Positions 1 to 14,329 of a stretch of DNA of 64,000 nt are shown piece after piece. Location: NCBI RefSeq assembly GCF_000772935.1, contig NZ_JPVR01000063.1:28043-92042 (forward strand). Reading direction: 5' to 3'. A program made the translations under genes and the position numbers. The notes under the pieces are model-generated. The model was not told the origin of the DNA. It worked only from the letters and a program-made list of their open reading frames with translations, and did not search any database. Position 1 is the first letter of the stretch; every line of letters starts with the position of its first letter. This DNA comes from Lysinibacillus boronitolerans JCM 21713 = 10a = NBRC 103108 (GTDB lineage: Bacteria > Bacillota > Bacilli > Bacillales_A > Planococcaceae).

Positions 1-126
1 GCGGCAGTCGCAATAGCCATTTCGTTGCCAAACTATTTTCACTTAATTAGCACGGTTATAGGGCTAATGATTCCGTACGTTTTTCTCTTTGTCGAGAGAA
101 TTGTGTCACATGTAAGGAACCGCTAA
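1..126 (+). CDS. atpI: ATP synthase subunit I (AtpI), C-terminal fragment
   Basis: The first frame is open from the window edge to a TAA at 124-126 and gives 41 residues. They include a hydrophobic stretch (LISTVIGLMIPYVFLFVE) followed by a basic tail. AtpI is a small four-helix membrane protein encoded immediately upstream of atpB in Bacillus and helps c-ring assembly or Mg uptake. The assignment rests on position, 36 bp before atpB, and on the membrane-like C-terminus; the start lies outside the window. Confidence 0.7.
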   Translation, partial: AAVAIAISLPNYFHLISTVIGLMIPYVFLFVERIVSHVRNR

Positions 127-153
127 TGTGCTTTAAATTAGAAAGAGAGGTGA

Positions 154-1161
<1,008 letters not shown>

Positions 1162-1333
1162 TTCAGTTGAACACTGAATTTTACTAGTGGCGAAGCAGGA
1201 TTCTCCAGATGAAACTTCGCCCTTCATTTTGGAACGGATAAAAGCTATGTGTAAATATAGCTTTTTAAAATAGGTAGTTTTTTAGTCACTATATTATGTT
1301 GAAGTTAAAGCTCTTGAAGGGAGTGAAACAATC
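1162..1333 (+). promoter_or_regulatory. structured atpE-atpF spacer with terminator-like hairpin
   Basis: This 172-bp gap is the longest inside the atp operon. It can form ATTCAG/CTGAAT (around 1160-1179), GCGAAG/CTTCGC (around 1191-1220) and AAAAGCTAT/ATAGCTTTT (1240-1248 with 1257-1265). The last is followed by a short T run, as in a weak intrinsic terminator. It could lower transcription or stabilise mRNA upstream, favouring the c subunit, which is needed in many copies. That role is inference. Confidence 0.45.
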
Positions 1334-1855
1334 GTGTTTTTAGATAATCTTGTACTAGGTGCAGGCGGTGCTTCGTTAAATAGTGGAGATATCATCGCAA
1401 CATTAGTTATTTTCATAGTATTAATGTTACTACTTAAGAAATTCGCTTGGGGTCCACTTATGGGCATTATGCAACAACGTGAAGAATTAGTAGCGAGTGA
1501 AATCGAAGCAGCTGAAAAAGCGCGCAAAGAATCGCACCAATTTTTAGAAGAACAAAAGAGCCTTCTTAAGGAAGCTCGTACAGAAGCACAATCGATTGTT
1601 GAGGGCGCTAAGAAGCAAGGCGAATTACAAAAAGAAGAAATTCTTACTGTAGCTCGTAATGAAGCAAACCGCTTAAAAGAATCGGCTTTACGTGAAATCG
1701 AGTCTGAAAAAGAAAAAGCTATTGCAGCTGTACGTGATGAAGTCGTTTCATTATCTGTACTTGCAGCATCTAAAGTCCTTAGCAAAGAGATTTCTGAGGC
1801 AGACAACCGTGCTCTAATTGAAGAGACGATTGCGAAGGCAGGGGAAGCTCGATGA
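1334..1855 (+). CDS. atpF: F0F1 ATP synthase subunit b
   Basis: Product of 173 residues: one N-terminal membrane helix (about residues 18-36) followed by a long charged coiled coil rich in Glu, Lys and Ala. This is the peripheral stalk subunit that holds F1 against the rotating c-ring. The start is GTG 1334 with ribosome binding site GAAGGGAGTG. Its stop overlaps the atpH start by 4 bp (ATGA), a sign of translational coupling. Confidence 0.96.
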   Translation: MFLDNLVLGAGGASLNSGDIIATLVIFIVLMLLLKKFAWGPLMGIMQQREELVASEIEAAEKARKESHQFLEEQKSLLKEARTEAQSIVEGAKKQGELQKEEILTVARNEANRLKESALREIESEKEKAIAAVRDEVVSLSVLAASKVLSKEISEADNRALIEETIAKAGEAR

Positions 1856-2388
1856 GTAATTCAACTGTAGCAAAACGTTACGCTCAAGCGCTTTTTGAAT
1901 TGGCGCAACAAAAAAATATTCTTACTGAAGTAGGAGCAGACTTAAGTGAACTAACAAAAGTAGTAAAAGAATCTCCTGATTTTTTAACGCTTTTAAATGC
2001 ACCTAAGTTCTCCGTGGAACGAAAAAAACAAATGGTAGCTGACATCTTTAATGGTGCAACACCAGAAGTTTTACACACAGTTCAACTTCTAGTCGAGAAA
2101 AAACGTGTAAACGAGATGACACAAATTGCTAAGGCATATGCTGAACTTGCTGCACAAGCACAAGGCACTGCAGATGCAACAGTATTTTCAACACGTGCAC
2201 TTTCTGCAGAAGAAAGCGCTAATATTTCAGCAGCGTTCGCGAAACTTGTTGGAAAACAATCATTAAATATTACAAACGAAGTTGATCCATCTTTACTTGG
2301 TGGTATTCGTGTTCAAATCGGTAACCATATTTATGATAGCTCAGTAGCAAACAAACTAGAGCGTCTAAAACGTGAATTAATCGGTTAA
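1852..2388 (+). CDS. atpH: F0F1 ATP synthase subunit delta
   Basis: Product of 178 residues. The N-terminus [15 protein letters not shown] and the C-terminal [21 protein letters not shown] are typical of the OSCP/delta family. It links the b-subunit stalk to the top of the alpha3beta3 head. It overlaps atpF by 4 bp and precedes atpA by 28 bp. Confidence 0.96.
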   Translation: MSNSTVAKRYAQALFELAQQKNILTEVGADLSELTKVVKESPDFLTLLNAPKFSVERKKQMVADIFNGATPEVLHTVQLLVEKKRVNEMTQIAKAYAELAAQAQGTADATVFSTRALSAEESANISAAFAKLVGKQSLNITNEVDPSLLGGIRVQIGNHIYDSSVANKLERLKRELIG

Positions 2389-2404
2389 TAATTTAGAAAT
2401 GTGA

Positions 2405-3925
<1,521 letters not shown>

Positions 3926-3948
3926 GTTCTAGCTAGTCACTTGATTAA

Positions 3949-6297
<2,349 letters not shown>

Positions 6298-6303
6298 TAC
6301 TAG

Positions 6304-6729
<426 letters not shown>

Positions 6730-6740
6730 TTCATTTTTAA

Positions 6741-6770
6741 CGGGCAGATATCGCATCTGCCCGTTTTTTA
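6741..6770 (+). terminator. Rho-independent terminator of atp operon
   Basis: Perfect 9-bp stem CGGGCAGAT/ATCTGCCCG with a 5-base loop (ATCGC), followed by a T-rich tract. Confidence 0.93.
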
Positions 6771-6816
6771 AGGTGAATAAACAGATTGTGATTGTAGGAG
6801 AAACGGAGGATGCCGC

Positions 6817-7056
6817 ATGGAAATATATGAAGCGATAGGGCAAGAAGCTTTATTGGGAATTTTATCTCATCTATTTTTTATTGCTATTACTTTTTACGCA
6901 TTACAAGCTTTTATGATCGAAAAACTATTTAAAAAGAATCGAGTTTTTCAAATTCAGCTCATTTATATATTACTTAGTATTGCGATAGGCTCAGCAGTAT
7001 CTAATTTCTTTCTTCAAATCTCTAGCTGGTCAGGCAAACTTCCTTATTTATTTTAA
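6817..7056 (+). CDS. DUF1146 family membrane protein (YwzB-like)
   Basis: Product of 79 residues with two predicted membrane helices (about 15-35 and 48-68). Small DUF1146 proteins lie between the atp operon and murA in many Bacillaceae, and this position matches. The start has GGAGGATGCCGC upstream. Function is unknown. The family call rests mainly on context, size and hydrophobic pattern. Confidence 0.75.
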   Translation: MEIYEAIGQEALLGILSHLFFIAITFYALQAFMIEKLFKKNRVFQIQLIYILLSIAIGSAVSNFFLQISSWSGKLPYLF

Positions 7057-7548
7057 AGAATTCGTTTCTCTTTTAAATAAATTCATATGTCTACATGCTT
7101 CAAAGGACTTTATAATACCCTTTGTGTGGCCCTTTGAACTATGTAAAAAGACTGATCAACACTGGATACGCAATCTAATGACGCCAACACATTAGATTAT
7201 TATAAGCTTTACGCTATTAGCTACCAAGATAGCCATTGATAAATGTACGATAATAGGTGCCCACCACTTTTTTTATAGAAATTAAGTGAAAAGTTGTTTT
7301 TTATTCATATATCTTTGGGTATGTATTAGAAGCGAACGGGTTATTGGTCATTCACAAAAAAAAATTGGCAGCGTACAATAAATAAATAGCAAAATATCTA
7401 ATAATGGCTTAAAATAGTGATTTGGACGCTTGAACGAGCGTTAGAAAAGTTGTACTATAGAGTTGTTTGTTTACTGATTATGACATTATACTTCTTTATT
7501 AAAATAAAAATTCGATAGGTTAATAGATTGAATTCGGAGGGACATAGG
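7057..7548. other. non-coding gap between DUF1146 gene and murA
   Basis: About 490 bp of AT-rich sequence without a convincing ORF. It holds one perfect 9-bp inverted repeat, AATCTAATG/CATTAGATT (7172-7180 and 7190-7198), with no T tract, so not a standard terminator. The murA promoter probably lies in the last 150 bp, but I cannot single out boxes with confidence. Confidence 0.5.
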
Positions 7549-8859
7549 GTGGATAAAATAATAGTGACTGGCGGCCAAAAACTACAGGGAAAAGTACGTG
7601 TAGAGGGCGCAAAAAATGCAGTGTTACCAATCCTTGCAGCAGCTTTACTTGCTTCAAAAGGAGAAAATGTAATTAAAGAAGTCCCTAATTTAGCAGACGT
7701 CTTTACAATAAATGAAGTACTTAAAAGTTTAAACGCAGCAGTTACATATATACCTGAAGATAATGCCGTATATATAGATGCAACAAAAGAACTTTCAAGT
7801 GAAGCTCAATTTGAATTTGTTAGTAAAATGCGTGCATCTATTTTAGTAATGGGATCTCTACTTGCCCGTAATGGCTATGCTCGTGTGGCACTTCCTGGAG
7901 GCTGTGCAATTGGATCACGTCCGATTGAATTACATTTAAAAGGCTTTGAAGCAATGGGTGCAAAAATCTCATTTGGCCATGGCTATGTAGAGGCGAAGAC
8001 AGAGGGTCGCTTAAAAGGGGCTAATGTGTATTTGGACTTCCCGAGTGTTGGGGCAACTGAAAATATTATGACAGCTGCATCTTTAGCTGAAGGGACAACT
8101 GTAATTGAAAATGCTGCGAAGGAACCTGAAATCGTGGATCTTGCAAACTTTATTAATAGTATGGGTGGCCGTGTAATCGGTGCGGGGACAAATACGATTC
8201 GTATCGAAGGAGTCGATACATTATATGGAGTAGAGCATCATATTATTCCAGACCGTATTGAAGCTGGTACATTTATGGTAGCAGCAGCCATTACTAGAGG
8301 AGATGTGGTGATTGAAAACGCAGTTCCTGAGCATATGACTGCTTTAATAGCTAAAATGCGTGAGATGGGCGTAGAAATTACAGAGTTGGATGAAGGAATC
8401 CGTGTACGAGTTCCTCAAACCCTAAAAGCAGTTGATATCAAAACAATGCCACATCCTGGTTTCCCAACAGATATGCAATCACAAATGATGGCGTTAATGC
8501 TTACTGCAGAAGGTACGAGTATTATTACAGAAACGGTATTCGAAAACCGCTTTATGCATGTTGAGGAGTTTCGTCGCATGAATGCTGGCGCTAAAATAGA
8601 GGGACGTTCTGTGTTTATCGAGGGGCCTGTGGATCTTCAGGGAGCTGAGGTTATGGCAACGGATTTACGAGCTGCGGCTGCATTAATTTTAGCAGGTCTT
8701 GTGTCTGAAGGCATGACACGTGTTACAAAGCTTCACCATTTAGATCGTGGTTATGTTGATTTCCATGGCAAATTAGCATCACTTGGTGCGAATATTGAAC
8801 GTATTACAGAAGAAGTAGTGACAATTGAAGATGTAACAGTTGAATTGCCTACAAATTAA
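7549..8859 (+). CDS. murA: UDP-N-acetylglucosamine 1-carboxyvinyltransferase
   Basis: Product of 436 residues. It transfers enolpyruvate from PEP to UDP-GlcNAc, the first committed step of peptidoglycan synthesis, in the cytoplasm. The catalytic cysteine is Cys119 in the loop GGCAIGSRP (so a fosfomycin-sensitive type by sequence), and Lys22 lies in [10 protein letters not shown]. The start is GTG 7549, 8 bases after CGGAGG; TTG 7528 upstream is rejected. By position this is the murAA paralogue. Confidence 0.97.
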   Translation: MDKIIVTGGQKLQGKVRVEGAKNAVLPILAAALLASKGENVIKEVPNLADVFTINEVLKSLNAAVTYIPEDNAVYIDATKELSSEAQFEFVSKMRASILVMGSLLARNGYARVALPGGCAIGSRPIELHLKGFEAMGAKISFGHGYVEAKTEGRLKGANVYLDFPSVGATENIMTAASLAEGTTVIENAAKEPEIVDLANFINSMGGRVIGAGTNTIRIEGVDTLYGVEHHIIPDRIEAGTFMVAAAITRGDVVIENAVPEHMTALIAKMREMGVEITELDEGIRVRVPQTLKAVDIKTMPHPGFPTDMQSQMMALMLTAEGTSIITETVFENRFMHVEEFRRMNAGAKIEGRSVFIEGPVDLQGAEVMATDLRAAAALILAGLVSEGMTRVTKLHHLDRGYVDFHGKLASLGANIERITEEVVTIEDVTVELPTN

Positions 8860-8869
8860 ATAGATTTCA

Positions 8870-8905
8870 AAACCCTTTGCTTTTATGCAGAGGGTTTTTG
8901 TTTTC
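8870..8905 (+). terminator. terminator after murA
   Basis: Stem AACCCTTTGC with GCAGAGGGTT (one mismatch) closed by a short T/A loop and followed by a T-rich run. Confidence 0.8.
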
Positions 8906-8934
8906 TCATAACTAAAAGAAATCTAGCATATTAT
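8906..8934 (+). promoter_or_regulatory. candidate SigE promoter of spoIID
   Basis: CATATTAT at 8927-8934 resembles the SigE -10 consensus (CATACA-T type). A -35-like TCATAAC at 8906-8912 lies 14 bases upstream. SigE control of spoIID is established in B. subtilis. The -10 ends only 5 bases before the spoIID ATG, so the transcript would be nearly leaderless. Confidence 0.5.
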
Positions 8935-8939
8935 TCCTT

Positions 8940-9878
8940 ATGAAAAAATGGATGATTAGTATTGGTGTCATTTGCTTAATTGGGGCATTATATATGCTTC
9001 CTATAGTAGGGTTTAGTGAAAGACAAGAGGCTATCAAACCTCAAGCTAGTGATAAGAATGCTTGTGAAATATTTATAGAAGTGGAGGGGCAAGAAGAAAA
9101 AATCCCTTTGGAAACGTATATTACAGGGGTAGTTGCTGCAGAAATGCCTGTTTCTTTTAAAAAAGAGGCACTGAAGGCACAAGCCATTGCAGCACGCACA
9201 TATGCGTTGAAAACGACAAATTACGGAAAAATTGCGATTGCTCCAACTGTGGCAAAGCAAGTCTTCTATGATGAAGAGCAAAGAAAGGCGAATTGGGCTA
9301 GCAATTTCCTGGGAAATGAAAAGAAAATTGTCGAAGCTATCAATGAAACGCAAGGACAAGTTATTCTTTATAATAATGAATTGATTACAGCCATGTTTCA
9401 TTCAACAAGTAACGGTAAAACAGAAAGCGCTTATGGATATGGTGGAAATGATATTCCATATTTGCAAAGTGTTGCAAGTATATCAGATCAAGCATCACCA
9501 AAGTTTGAGGCTGTGCAAGAGTGGACTTTAGCTCAATGGAATAAGCTCTGGCCTATCCAATGGCAACCTAGTGATTTTAATCGTATCCAGTTATTTTATA
9601 ATGACTCAGGGCGAGTAGAGCGTTTACAATTAGGAAATAATGTCTGGACAGGGAGAGAGGTAAGAACGCTTCTTGGTATTCCATCAACTGATTTCACTAT
9701 CATCTTTAATGCCAATAAAAGAAAGGTTCAAGTGAAAACTCAGGGTTATGGTCATGGAGTGGGCATGAGTCAGTATGGAGCTGAGGCAATGGCAAATGAA
9801 GGGAAAACAGCTGCCGAAATTTTACACTATTATTATCAAGATATTGAAATAAAAAAAATAGATGCATGTTTAAAATAA
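8940..9878 (+). CDS. spoIID: stage II sporulation protein D
   Basis: Product of 312 residues: an N-terminal membrane anchor (about 5-22), then the SpoIID domain, a lytic transglycosylase that with SpoIIM and SpoIIP drives septal peptidoglycan thinning and engulfment. The likely catalytic glutamate is Glu68 in GVVAAEMP. QAIAARTYAL and the C-terminal GYGHGVGMSQYGA are family signatures. No Shine-Dalgarno sequence is visible before ATG 8940, and a SigE-like -10 lies almost on the start. A downstream ATG at codon 5 has no better signal. Confidence 0.95.
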   Translation: MKKWMISIGVICLIGALYMLPIVGFSERQEAIKPQASDKNACEIFIEVEGQEEKIPLETYITGVVAAEMPVSFKKEALKAQAIAARTYALKTTNYGKIAIAPTVAKQVFYDEEQRKANWASNFLGNEKKIVEAINETQGQVILYNNELITAMFHSTSNGKTESAYGYGGNDIPYLQSVASISDQASPKFEAVQEWTLAQWNKLWPIQWQPSDFNRIQLFYNDSGRVERLQLGNNVWTGREVRTLLGIPSTDFTIIFNANKRKVQVKTQGYGHGVGMSQYGAEAMANEGKTAAEILHYYYQDIEIKKIDACLK

Positions 9879-9880
9879 CT

Positions 9881-9905
9881 TCTAGTTGTTCACACTGCAA
9901 CTAGA
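9881..9905 (+). promoter_or_regulatory. hairpin at the spoIIQ ribosome binding site
   Basis: Perfect 8-bp inverted repeat TCTAGTTG/CAACTAGA (9881-9888 and 9898-9905). Its right arm touches the AGAGGTGA ribosome binding site of spoIIQ. No T tract follows. It may be a translational modulator or a processing site; untested. Confidence 0.4.
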
Positions 9906-9915
9906 GGTGATGAAA

Positions 9916-10593
9916 ATGAGAGAGGATAAAAATAACAAAGCTTCTCAAAACCAAGATCCAAATCAAAAGGAAAATGGCCAATTACAAAAGAAACCGTGGT
10001 TTTGGCCAGTAGTTTACACAGGTGGTGCACTTGTTCTAGCAGGATTGTTATTTGGTTACAATAGTCTCGTATCAAAAGTAGAAGAGGCTCCTTTACCAGA
10101 TTTAGCTGAAGTAGATCCAGGTCCTGTAGTGGAAACAAATGCACGAACTGAAAGCATGAAGTATCCATTCAAAGAAGAGAATTTTAGTAAAGTACAAGTC
10201 TTACAAGAATTTTACGAGTTAGAGGCAAATGAAGAGTCTCGTGAAAATGCACTAATGGTATTTAATCAAACATTTACTACATCTTCTGGAATCTCTATTG
10301 CTATGAATGGTGAAGAATTTGAAGTACTAGCTGCTATGAGTGGTAAAGTACTAGAGGTAAAACTAGACGCATTTACAGGCAATAAGATCGTGATCGAGCA
10401 TCCAAATGGTATGCAGACACATTATAGCTCTGTGAAGGATATCGCTGTTAAAGAAGGCGATGAGGTTACACAAGGTCAAGCATTAGGAAAAGCGACTGAC
10501 AACGAGTGGAATCAAGCGGCTGGCGTCCACATGCATTTCGAAATTCTTGAAAACGGAAAATATATCAATCCGAAAAAATTACTAGCTTTTTAA
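9916..10593 (+). CDS. spoIIQ: stage II sporulation protein Q, degenerate M23 domain
   Basis: Product of 225 residues with a Lys-rich cytoplasmic N-terminus, one membrane helix (about 20-42) and a C-terminal LytM/M23 fold. SpoIIQ sits in the forespore membrane and binds SpoIIIAH across the septum, forming the channel that supports engulfment. The HMHFE motif near the C-terminus is kept. The first zinc motif (HxxxD) is absent where SGISIAMNG occurs, so peptidase activity is unlikely, as in B. subtilis SpoIIQ. The start is ATG 9916, after AGAGGTGA. It directly follows spoIID. Confidence 0.88.
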   Translation: MREDKNNKASQNQDPNQKENGQLQKKPWFWPVVYTGGALVLAGLLFGYNSLVSKVEEAPLPDLAEVDPGPVVETNARTESMKYPFKEENFSKVQVLQEFYELEANEESRENALMVFNQTFTTSSGISIAMNGEEFEVLAAMSGKVLEVKLDAFTGNKIVIEHPNGMQTHYSSVKDIAVKEGDEVTQGQALGKATDNEWNQAAGVHMHFEILENGKYINPKKLLAF

Positions 10594-10749
10594 TGAGAAA
10601 AGCTAGTAACGCATAAAAAGTCAGCAATTTATCAAGAAAATGCAAAACGTGTTCTGAATAGCTTTGTCCTCACATAAGGTGAAGAAATGCGCAAATGTGC
10701 ATCTGATTGCCAAAGCATTTTGTGAAATTGTGTGGAAAGGACGAAGAAC

Positions 10750-11010
10750 GTGCATGAGCACATTCGGAAGCGCTGCATACGCCTCGGTGAATTACTGATT
10801 GAGACGCGTGAGACTGTGCGTGTCCTCGCGAAAATGACTGGTTATTCAAAAAGTACGGTGCACAAGGATTTAACAGAGCGATTACCAACAATTCATGAAG
10901 GATTAGCTGACCAAGTGAAAGAAATACTCGCCTACCATAAGGCCGTACGTCATATTCGCGGAGGAGAAGCAACGAAAAACAAGTGGAAAGAAAGAGCGAG
11001 TCAAGAATGA
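10750..11010 (+). CDS. spoIIID: sporulation transcriptional regulator SpoIIID
   Basis: Product of 86 residues with a helix-turn-helix in which SKSTVHKDLTERLP is the recognition region; HIRGGEATK follows. SpoIIID modulates SigE and SigK genes in the mother cell. I set the start at GTG 10750 because the family begins MH-(D/E)-I-(K/R)-x-R; a GTG at 10732 would add six residues. Located between spoIIQ and mbl, as in other Bacillaceae. Confidence 0.93.
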   Translation: MHEHIRKRCIRLGELLIETRETVRVLAKMTGYSKSTVHKDLTERLPTIHEGLADQVKEILAYHKAVRHIRGGEATKNKWKERASQE

Positions 11011-11220
11011 TTCGTTCTTTTTTGTTGTGTTGGACAAGTATAAGTGGTGATTTTCTAAGGAATAGTAATTCTATATTATAGCCGTTCACTACCTAAAAAG
11101 AAAACAGTCTTATTCACTAAATTTAGGTGAAATTACCAATAGTATATGATAAAATATTCTAGATAAAGAGATAAAATGAACGTTATGTAGTTGGAACTGG
11201 CGGGAAGGAGAAATTATAGA

Positions 11221-12216
11221 ATGTTTTCGAAAGATATTGGCATTGACTTAGGAACTGCGAACGTATTAATCCACGTTAAAGGGAAGGGGATCGTCCTCAA
11301 TGAACCATCTGTTGTGGCGATCGATAAAAAGACAAATAAAGTATTAGCGGTAGGGGAAGAAGCCCGCCAAATGGTAGGGAGAACGCCAGGTAATATCACA
11401 GCTATTCGCCCATTAAGAGACGGAGTCATTGCAGATTTTGATGTGACAGAGGCAATGTTAAGACATTTCATCAATAAATTAAATGTAAAAGGATTTTTGG
11501 CGAAGCCACGCATTTTAATTTGCTGTCCGACGAATATTACGAGTGTTGAACAAAAGGCAATCCGTGAAGCGGCTGAAAAATCGGGTGGTAAAAAAGTATA
11601 TTTAGAGGAAGAGCCAAAAGTAGCAGCAATCGGTGCTGGAATGGATATCTTCCAACCAAGTGGAAATATGGTAGTCGATATCGGGGGCGGAACAACAGAT
11701 ATCGCAGTTCTATCGATGGGTGATATCGTAACAAGTGAATCCATTAAAGTAGCAGGCGATGTGTTTGATAACGATATTTTGCAATATATTAAAAAAGAAT
11801 ATAAATTGCTAATTGGTGAACGTACTGCAGAGGCAATCAAAATAACAATTGGTACAGTTTTCAAAGGTAGTCGTAATGATACAATGGATATTCGTGGCCG
11901 TGATATGGTAACAGGTTTACCACGTACAATTACAATTGAGTCTGAGGAGATTGAACGTGCACTACATGAATCAGTAGCGATGATTGTTCAATCAGCTAAA
12001 AATGTTTTAGAAAAAACACCACCTGAATTATCAGCTGATATCATTGATCGTGGAGTAATTATAACTGGTGGCGGTGCGTTGTTACATGGAATGGACCAGC
12101 TATTAATAGAAGAGTTAAAGGTACCTGTTTTTATTGCAGAGAGACCGATGGATTGTGTAGCCATTGGTACAGGTATCATGCTTGAGAATATTGATCGTGT
12201 GCCAGCATCCTTATAA
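11221..12216 (+). CDS. mbl: MreB-like actin homologue Mbl
   Basis: Product of 331 residues with the actin-fold signature GIDLGTANVLIHVKGKG at the N-terminus, the phosphate-2 region DIGGGTTDIAV (near 160) and GGGALLHGMD near 290. Membrane-associated MreB-type filaments guide the elongation machinery. Between spoIIID and flhO, the paralogue is Mbl in Bacillus. The start is ATG 11221, 10 bases after GGGAAGGAG; a longer reading from 11191 is rejected. Confidence 0.92.
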   Translation: MFSKDIGIDLGTANVLIHVKGKGIVLNEPSVVAIDKKTNKVLAVGEEARQMVGRTPGNITAIRPLRDGVIADFDVTEAMLRHFINKLNVKGFLAKPRILICCPTNITSVEQKAIREAAEKSGGKKVYLEEEPKVAAIGAGMDIFQPSGNMVVDIGGGTTDIAVLSMGDIVTSESIKVAGDVFDNDILQYIKKEYKLLIGERTAEAIKITIGTVFKGSRNDTMDIRGRDMVTGLPRTITIESEEIERALHESVAMIVQSAKNVLEKTPPELSADIIDRGVIITGGGALLHGMDQLLIEELKVPVFIAERPMDCVAIGTGIMLENIDRVPASL

Positions 12217-12237
12217 AATTAAAATGAGGTGATTTCT

Positions 12238-13071
12238 GTGTTTAAAGGATTTTATACAGTTGCAACAGGTATGATCACGCAACAAAGAAGAACAGAATTA
12301 CTTACCAATAATTTATCAAATGCGAATACACCAGGATTTAAGGCAGACCAATCTACTATTCGCTCATTCCCAGACATGCTAATGTCTAGCATTGGAAAAA
12401 CAAATGCTCCTGCTCACCAACAAGCCGGGGCTGAATATATGAGTCAAGTAGGAGCTTTAAATACAGGGACATATTTACAAGAAACATTACCAAATTACAT
12501 ACAGGGCCAAATCTATAACACTGATTTTACAACAGATATGGCATTGATTGATGGAAACTTACCACAAAATGAAGATGGTGTTACAGGTTCAATTTTCTTC
12601 CGACTTGAGCATCCTGCTGGTGGTGAGGCTTACACACGTAATGGTAATTTCACGTTAGATGGTCAAGGCTATTTAGTTAACGGTCAAGGATTATATGTAC
12701 TAAATGATGCAGGACAACGTATCCAGCTACCAAATGATGATTTTCGTTTAGATGAAAGTGGCGCTATCTTTGTAAATAATCAACAAGTAGCACGTGTTGG
12801 GGTATCATTTGCTGCAAACCCGAACATGCTACAAAAACAAGATAATGGCCTCATTCGTACAGAAAATGGTGAGAACTTACCAACAGCCTATGGCGTGAAT
12901 GGTGTTTCCTTTACACTACGTCAAAATTATTTAGAAGGTTCAAACGTTGATTCTAGTCGTACAATGACAGATTTAATGACAGCCTACCGTGCATTTGAAG
13001 CAAATCAAAAAGTATTGCAAGCCTATGATCGTAGCATGGAAAAGGCTGTGAATGAAATCGGAAAAATTTAA
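12238..13071 (+). CDS. flhO: flagellar basal-body rod/hook protein FlhO
   Basis: Product of 277 residues. The N-terminal rod motif NNLSNANTPGFKAD and the C-terminal segment MTDLMTAYRAFEANQKVLQAYD are shared by FlgF/FlgG-type axial proteins. In B. subtilis flhO and flhP form a pair next to mbl and are needed for rod completion. The start is GTG 12238 after GAGGTGA. It is followed by flhP after 24 bp. Confidence 0.9.
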   Translation: MFKGFYTVATGMITQQRRTELLTNNLSNANTPGFKADQSTIRSFPDMLMSSIGKTNAPAHQQAGAEYMSQVGALNTGTYLQETLPNYIQGQIYNTDFTTDMALIDGNLPQNEDGVTGSIFFRLEHPAGGEAYTRNGNFTLDGQGYLVNGQGLYVLNDAGQRIQLPNDDFRLDESGAIFVNNQQVARVGVSFAANPNMLQKQDNGLIRTENGENLPTAYGVNGVSFTLRQNYLEGSNVDSSRTMTDLMTAYRAFEANQKVLQAYDRSMEKAVNEIGKI

Positions 13072-13095
13072 TGGGCGAACAGGAGGCTTTTATCA

Positions 13096-13935
13096 ATGCT
13101 ACGTACAATGATTACAGCTACAAACACAATGGGTCAATTACAAAATAAACTTGATACAATTAGTAACAACATTGCTAACAGTAATACTACGGGCTATAAA
13201 ACAAAGGAAGCATCCTTTAATGAATTACTGTATCAGCAATTTAATAATGATAAGCAGGATCGTGTGGAACGTCAAACACCTGTTGGTATTCGTTATGGAA
13301 CTGGTGCAATGATTGGGCAAATTAAATCCAATGAAAAGCAAGGTTCATTACAAACAACTAATCGTGATTTAGACTTAGCTTTTACAAAAGCGAAACAATA
13401 TTTCAATATTTTGATGCCAAATGGTGAAAATGGGACGGAAACAGTGTATACTCGACAAGGTGACTTTTATTTATCTCCATTGAATAATGGAACAGTTATG
13501 CTTGTAACAGCAGAGGGCTACCCTGTAGCAAACGCTGCAGGACAAGCCATTACATTACCAGACACGGTTCAAAAGTTTGCCGTTCGAGATGGTGGTGTAT
13601 TAGAAGCATCCTATCCAAATGGAAATGTCATTCGTACGGATTTAGCTGTAACGGAATTCCAAAAGCCGCAATTAATGGAGCATGTTGCTGGTTCTTATAT
13701 GGGATTACCTAATAATTTAGCTGAACTTGGCTATACGCAGGCGGAAGTTCTAACAGAGCTTGTTGGAGCGAACCGTCAGCAAATTGGCATGCAAAATGGT
13801 ACACTAGAAATGTCAAATGTTAACCTCTCGAAGGAAATGACAGAACTTATTCAAACACAACGTTCTTATCAATTCAACGCAAGAGCGGTAACATTAGCAG
13901 ATCAAATGCTTGGACTCATTAATGGCATTCGATAG
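13096..13935 (+). CDS. flhP: flagellar basal-body rod/hook protein FlhP
   Basis: Product of 279 residues. The N-terminal NNIANSNTTGYKTKEASF and the C-terminal MTELIQTQRSYQFNARAVTLADQM mark the FlgG-like axial family. It forms a two-gene unit with flhO and is a distal-rod paralogue of it. The start at ATG 13096 has AACAGGAGGC upstream. Confidence 0.9.
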   Translation: MLRTMITATNTMGQLQNKLDTISNNIANSNTTGYKTKEASFNELLYQQFNNDKQDRVERQTPVGIRYGTGAMIGQIKSNEKQGSLQTTNRDLDLAFTKAKQYFNILMPNGENGTETVYTRQGDFYLSPLNNGTVMLVTAEGYPVANAAGQAITLPDTVQKFAVRDGGVLEASYPNGNVIRTDLAVTEFQKPQLMEHVAGSYMGLPNNLAELGYTQAEVLTELVGANRQQIGMQNGTLEMSNVNLSKEMTELIQTQRSYQFNARAVTLADQMLGLINGIR

Positions 13936-13982
13936 GAAGTCATCCAAAAACGCATAGTAAGGAATGAAGAGGAGTACAATCT

Positions 13983-14273
13983 ATGACAAACGATTCACGT
14001 CGACGTTCTGTGCCGACACAAGAAACCGATACGCAACCGCAACCAGAAAAGAAAGAACGCCGCTCAACTGGAGAGCAACGCGAGGTTCGATGGGTGCAAA
14101 TCCGACTGATTCCGATTTGGTTACGCATTGTAATTGTTCTCATCTTAGTCGTTGTTGCCGCAACATTAGGCGCAATGTTTGGCTTTAGTGTTATTGGAGA
14201 AGGCAATGCTATGGATATTTTTAAAAGAGAAACATGGCAGCATATATTTGATATTATGAATGGTAAAGAATAA
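13983..14273 (+). CDS. EpuA-like small membrane protein
   Basis: Product of 96 residues: a charged, disordered N-terminus (1-40), then one membrane helix (about 46-72, RLIPIWLRIVIVLILVVVAA) and a short tail with FKRETWQHIFDIMNG. This resembles the EpuA family (PF11772), often labelled 'DNA-directed RNA polymerase subunit beta' in genomes, a label the sequence itself does not justify. The start has AAGAGGAG upstream. Function unknown. Confidence 0.7.
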   Translation: MTNDSRRRSVPTQETDTQPQPEKKERRSTGEQREVRWVQIRLIPIWLRIVIVLILVVVAATLGAMFGFSVIGEGNAMDIFKRETWQHIFDIMNGKE

Positions 14274-14329
14274 CATTATTCTTTACCTTACTTTGTGTAT
14301 ACATACTTAATTTTTGAGGGGGAAATGAC

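Noticed and set aside
7549..7560. Upstream TTG/GTG/ATG extensions of murA, atpA, atpD, mbl, ssbB, spoIIQ and spoIIID
   Set aside because: Shine-Dalgarno position and family N-termini favour the shorter starts given in the feature list.
10582..10608. CTAGCTTTT/AAAAGCTAG inverted repeat as spoIIQ terminator
   Set aside because: It overlaps the stop codon and has no T tract after it, so termination is doubtful.
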